Both the position numbers and the translations under genes were made by a program. From Antarcticimicrobium sediminis (GTDB lineage: Bacteria > Pseudomonadota > Alphaproteobacteria > Rhodobacterales > Rhodobacteraceae): a DNA stretch of 64,000 nt. The stretch spans positions 380,701-444,700 of the forward strand of contig NZ_SMFP01000001.1 in NCBI RefSeq assembly GCF_004348975.1, read 5' to 3'. How positions within the stretch are numbered: position 1 is the stretch's first letter; each line of letters begins with the position of its first letter. Under the pieces are notes generated by a model. It had not been told where the DNA came from. It saw only the letters and a program-made list of their open reading frames with translations, and did not search any database. Positions 62,640-64,000 of this stretch are shown in pieces.

Positions 62640-63350
62640 ATGACGAGTACACCACAGGACAAGACCGCGGTGCGCAACGCCGCCACGGTGATCGTGCTGC
62701 GCGACCGGATGGACAATCCCGCCATCCTGATGGGGCAGCGCGGCGCCAAGGCCGCTTTTATGCCCAACAAGTTCGTGTTTCCCGGCGGCGCTGTCGATCC
62801 CGGCGATGCCCATATCCCGCTGGCCGCCCCCCTGCCCAAGGTCTGCCACGACCGGCTGGAAGATAACGCACCCAAGGGGATGCAAAACGCGCTCTCCGCC
62901 GCCGCCGTGCGCGAGTTGTGGGAAGAAACCGGCCTTGTGCTGGGCAAGCCCGGTGTCTGGCCGGGAGACACCCCCGCCGACTGGCAAAGCTTTGCCCGGA
63001 CCGGATACATCCCCTCGGCCGAGGCGCTGCAATTCGTGTTCCGCGCCCTCACCCCACCGGGGCGGCCGCGTCGCTTTGATGCGCGGTTTTTCCTTGTCGA
63101 TGCCGGCGCGATCCAAAACGATCTGGACGATTTCACCGATGCCTGCGACGAGCTTTCGCATCTGCAGTGGATCCCGCTGAAAGAGGCGCGCAAATTCGAC
63201 CTGCCCTTTATCACCGAGGTGGTTCTGGCCGAGGTCGCGGCACGGGCGCATCACGTTGAGCCACCGAAATCAGTGCCCTTTTTCCGCAATAACGAGGAAG
63301 AAAGCCTGTTTCTGCAGCTCAAGGGCTATCCCATGCCCGAGCATTACTGA
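62640..63350 (+). CDS. Nudix hydrolase (NUDT7/19-like)
   Basis: A 236-aa protein that probably hydrolyses a nucleoside-diphosphate-linked compound. The readable Nudix core is AAAVRELWEETGLVLG; the upstream Gly-x5-Glu part of the full consensus is not at its place. The N-terminal NPAILMGQRGAKAAFMPNKFVFPGGAVDPGDA is typical of CoA-type or NUDT19-like Nudix enzymes. The start follows GGAGGGG. Same direction as DUF983, likely one unit. Confidence 0.88.
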   Translation: MTSTPQDKTAVRNAATVIVLRDRMDNPAILMGQRGAKAAFMPNKFVFPGGAVDPGDAHIPLAAPLPKVCHDRLEDNAPKGMQNALSAAAVRELWEETGLVLGKPGVWPGDTPADWQSFARTGYIPSAEALQFVFRALTPPGRPRRFDARFFLVDAGAIQNDLDDFTDACDELSHLQWIPLKEARKFDLPFITEVVLAEVAARAHHVEPPKSVPFFRNNEEESLFLQLKGYPMPEHY

Positions 63351-63398
63351 GCGCGCGGCCCGCGTTCAGCCCACGTTCAGCCCCGGCTCAGCCAGACC

Positions 63399-64000
63399 TC
63401 AGATCGTCAGGACCAGCGCCAGGATCGACAGCCCAAGAAGACCCATTCCGGCGATCTCGCGGGCGGTGATCTTTTCGTGGAATACCAGTGTCGAGGCCAG
63501 CAGGCTGAGCAACAGCTCGACCTGCCCCAGCGCCTTGACATAGGCCGCGTTCTGCAAGGTGAAGGCCAGAAACCAGCAGAACGAGCCGCCCATGCTGGTC
63601 AGCCCGACAAAGGCGGCGGTGTTACGTGCGGCCCAGACTGCCCGCAATTCGGCCCGGTCACGCCACAGCATCCAAAACCCCATCGACAGCAGCTGAAAGC
63701 AGACGACGCAGGCCAGTGTCACGGCGGCCCGGAATACCGGATCTGGGTCGCGCAGCTCCAGCGAGGCGCCCCGGTAGCTGACCGCGGAACAGGCGAACAA
63801 GACGCCCGAGCCCAGCCCAAGCGCCGAAGCGCGATTGCCCAGATGCAGCCACCAGGCGCCGGTGCTGCCCGGTGCGCGCGACAGCACCAGCACCGCGCCC
63901 AATCCCAACAAGATCGCGACCCAGCCGCCCGCGCTGATCTGATCGTTCAGCACCACCAGCCCGAGCAGCGCGGTCTGGATCACCTCGGTCTTCTTGAAGG
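63399..64000 (-). CDS. EamA/DMT family transporter, truncated by the window
   Basis: The C-terminal part of a drug/metabolite-type transporter; the gene enters at base 64000 on the minus strand and its start is outside. Readable features are GWVAILLGLGAVLVLS, LGLGSGVLFACSAVSYRGASLEL, VGLTSMGGSFCWFLAFTLQNAAYVKALGQVELLLSLLASTLVFHEKIT and GMGLLGLSILALVLTI, the usual second EamA repeat with its helix-rich pattern. It converges on the Nudix gene. Confidence 0.85.
   Translation of the reverse strand, partial: FKKTEVIQTALLGLVVLNDQISAGGWVAILLGLGAVLVLSRAPGSTGAWWLHLGNRASALGLGSGVLFACSAVSYRGASLELRDPDPVFRAAVTLACVVCFQLLSMGFWMLWRDRAELRAVWAARNTAAFVGLTSMGGSFCWFLAFTLQNAAYVKALGQVELLLSLLASTLVFHEKITAREIAGMGLLGLSILALVLTI

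Overview
The window is GC-rich, densely coded DNA from an alphaproteobacterium, most probably a Rhodobacterales (Roseobacter-type) chromosome. This rests on gene content (heterotetrameric sarcosine oxidase, a SelD fused to a flavin oxidoreductase, an MrpA with a fused MrpB-like domain, a PleD-like cyclase, imelysin/DUF1111/DUF1513 iron genes) and on a short dispersed repeat (core AAATACTC next to TTCTTCTTGTT) of a kind I associate with that group. I see no IS element, prophage, CRISPR array or rRNA. Species identity is inferred, not computed.

Layout. 1-3326: end of a sarcosine oxidase operon (soxB-soxD-soxA, minus strand) and a glutamate dehydrogenase. 3647-6497: three TadG/TadE-like secreted-pilus proteins without the rest of a tad locus. 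6494-9200: a small membrane protein, an unrecognised 326-aa helical protein with hydrophobic segments, a TetR regulator with a palindromic operator candidate, and a small lipoprotein. 9290-12444: hom and recJ. 12556-12880: two identical tRNA-Glu(UUC) genes exactly 250 bp apart. 13026-19397 (minus): an iron-type operon of a small Cys-rich ORF, imelysin, porin, di-heme DUF1111 protein, second imelysin and DUF1513 protein, behind a promoter carrying a TGA-N9-TCA site.

19628-27086: an aromatic meta-cleavage locus. ligA-ligB-ligC and a ThDP enzyme run leftward; ligI and a second ligA/ligB pair run rightward. Between them lies a LysR-type regulator with two DNA-binding domains. A 20-bp motif (18/20 identical) occurs once in front of each lig operon, pointing toward each. 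This is the most interesting regulatory arrangement in the window. Ring cleavage, semialdehyde oxidation and lactone hydrolysis are encoded; the later hydratase and aldolase steps are not.

27275-40254: a CbiX-like chelatase, a three-subunit molybdenum hydroxylase operon ending in its own MoaD-like protein, the complete mrpA(B)CDEFG antiporter operon, and selD fused to an oxidoreductase, converging on mnmH (tRNA 2-selenouridine synthase). 41586-50519: MarR, SRAP, TPR-sulfotransferase, 5'-nucleotidase, DUF952-pyrD-arsC-like operon, MATE transporter and two hotdog thioesterases. 50642-58258: two MerR regulators followed by a beta-oxidation set (acyl-CoA dehydrogenase, small protein, GST, thiolase, FadJ-like) closed by a strong terminator. 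58387-64000: a PleD-like diguanylate cyclase whose receivers lack the phosphoacceptor Asp, an ECF sigma operon (EF-hand protein, sigma, membrane anti-sigma candidate, ZraP/CnrR-like sensor), DUF983, Nudix and a truncated EamA transporter.
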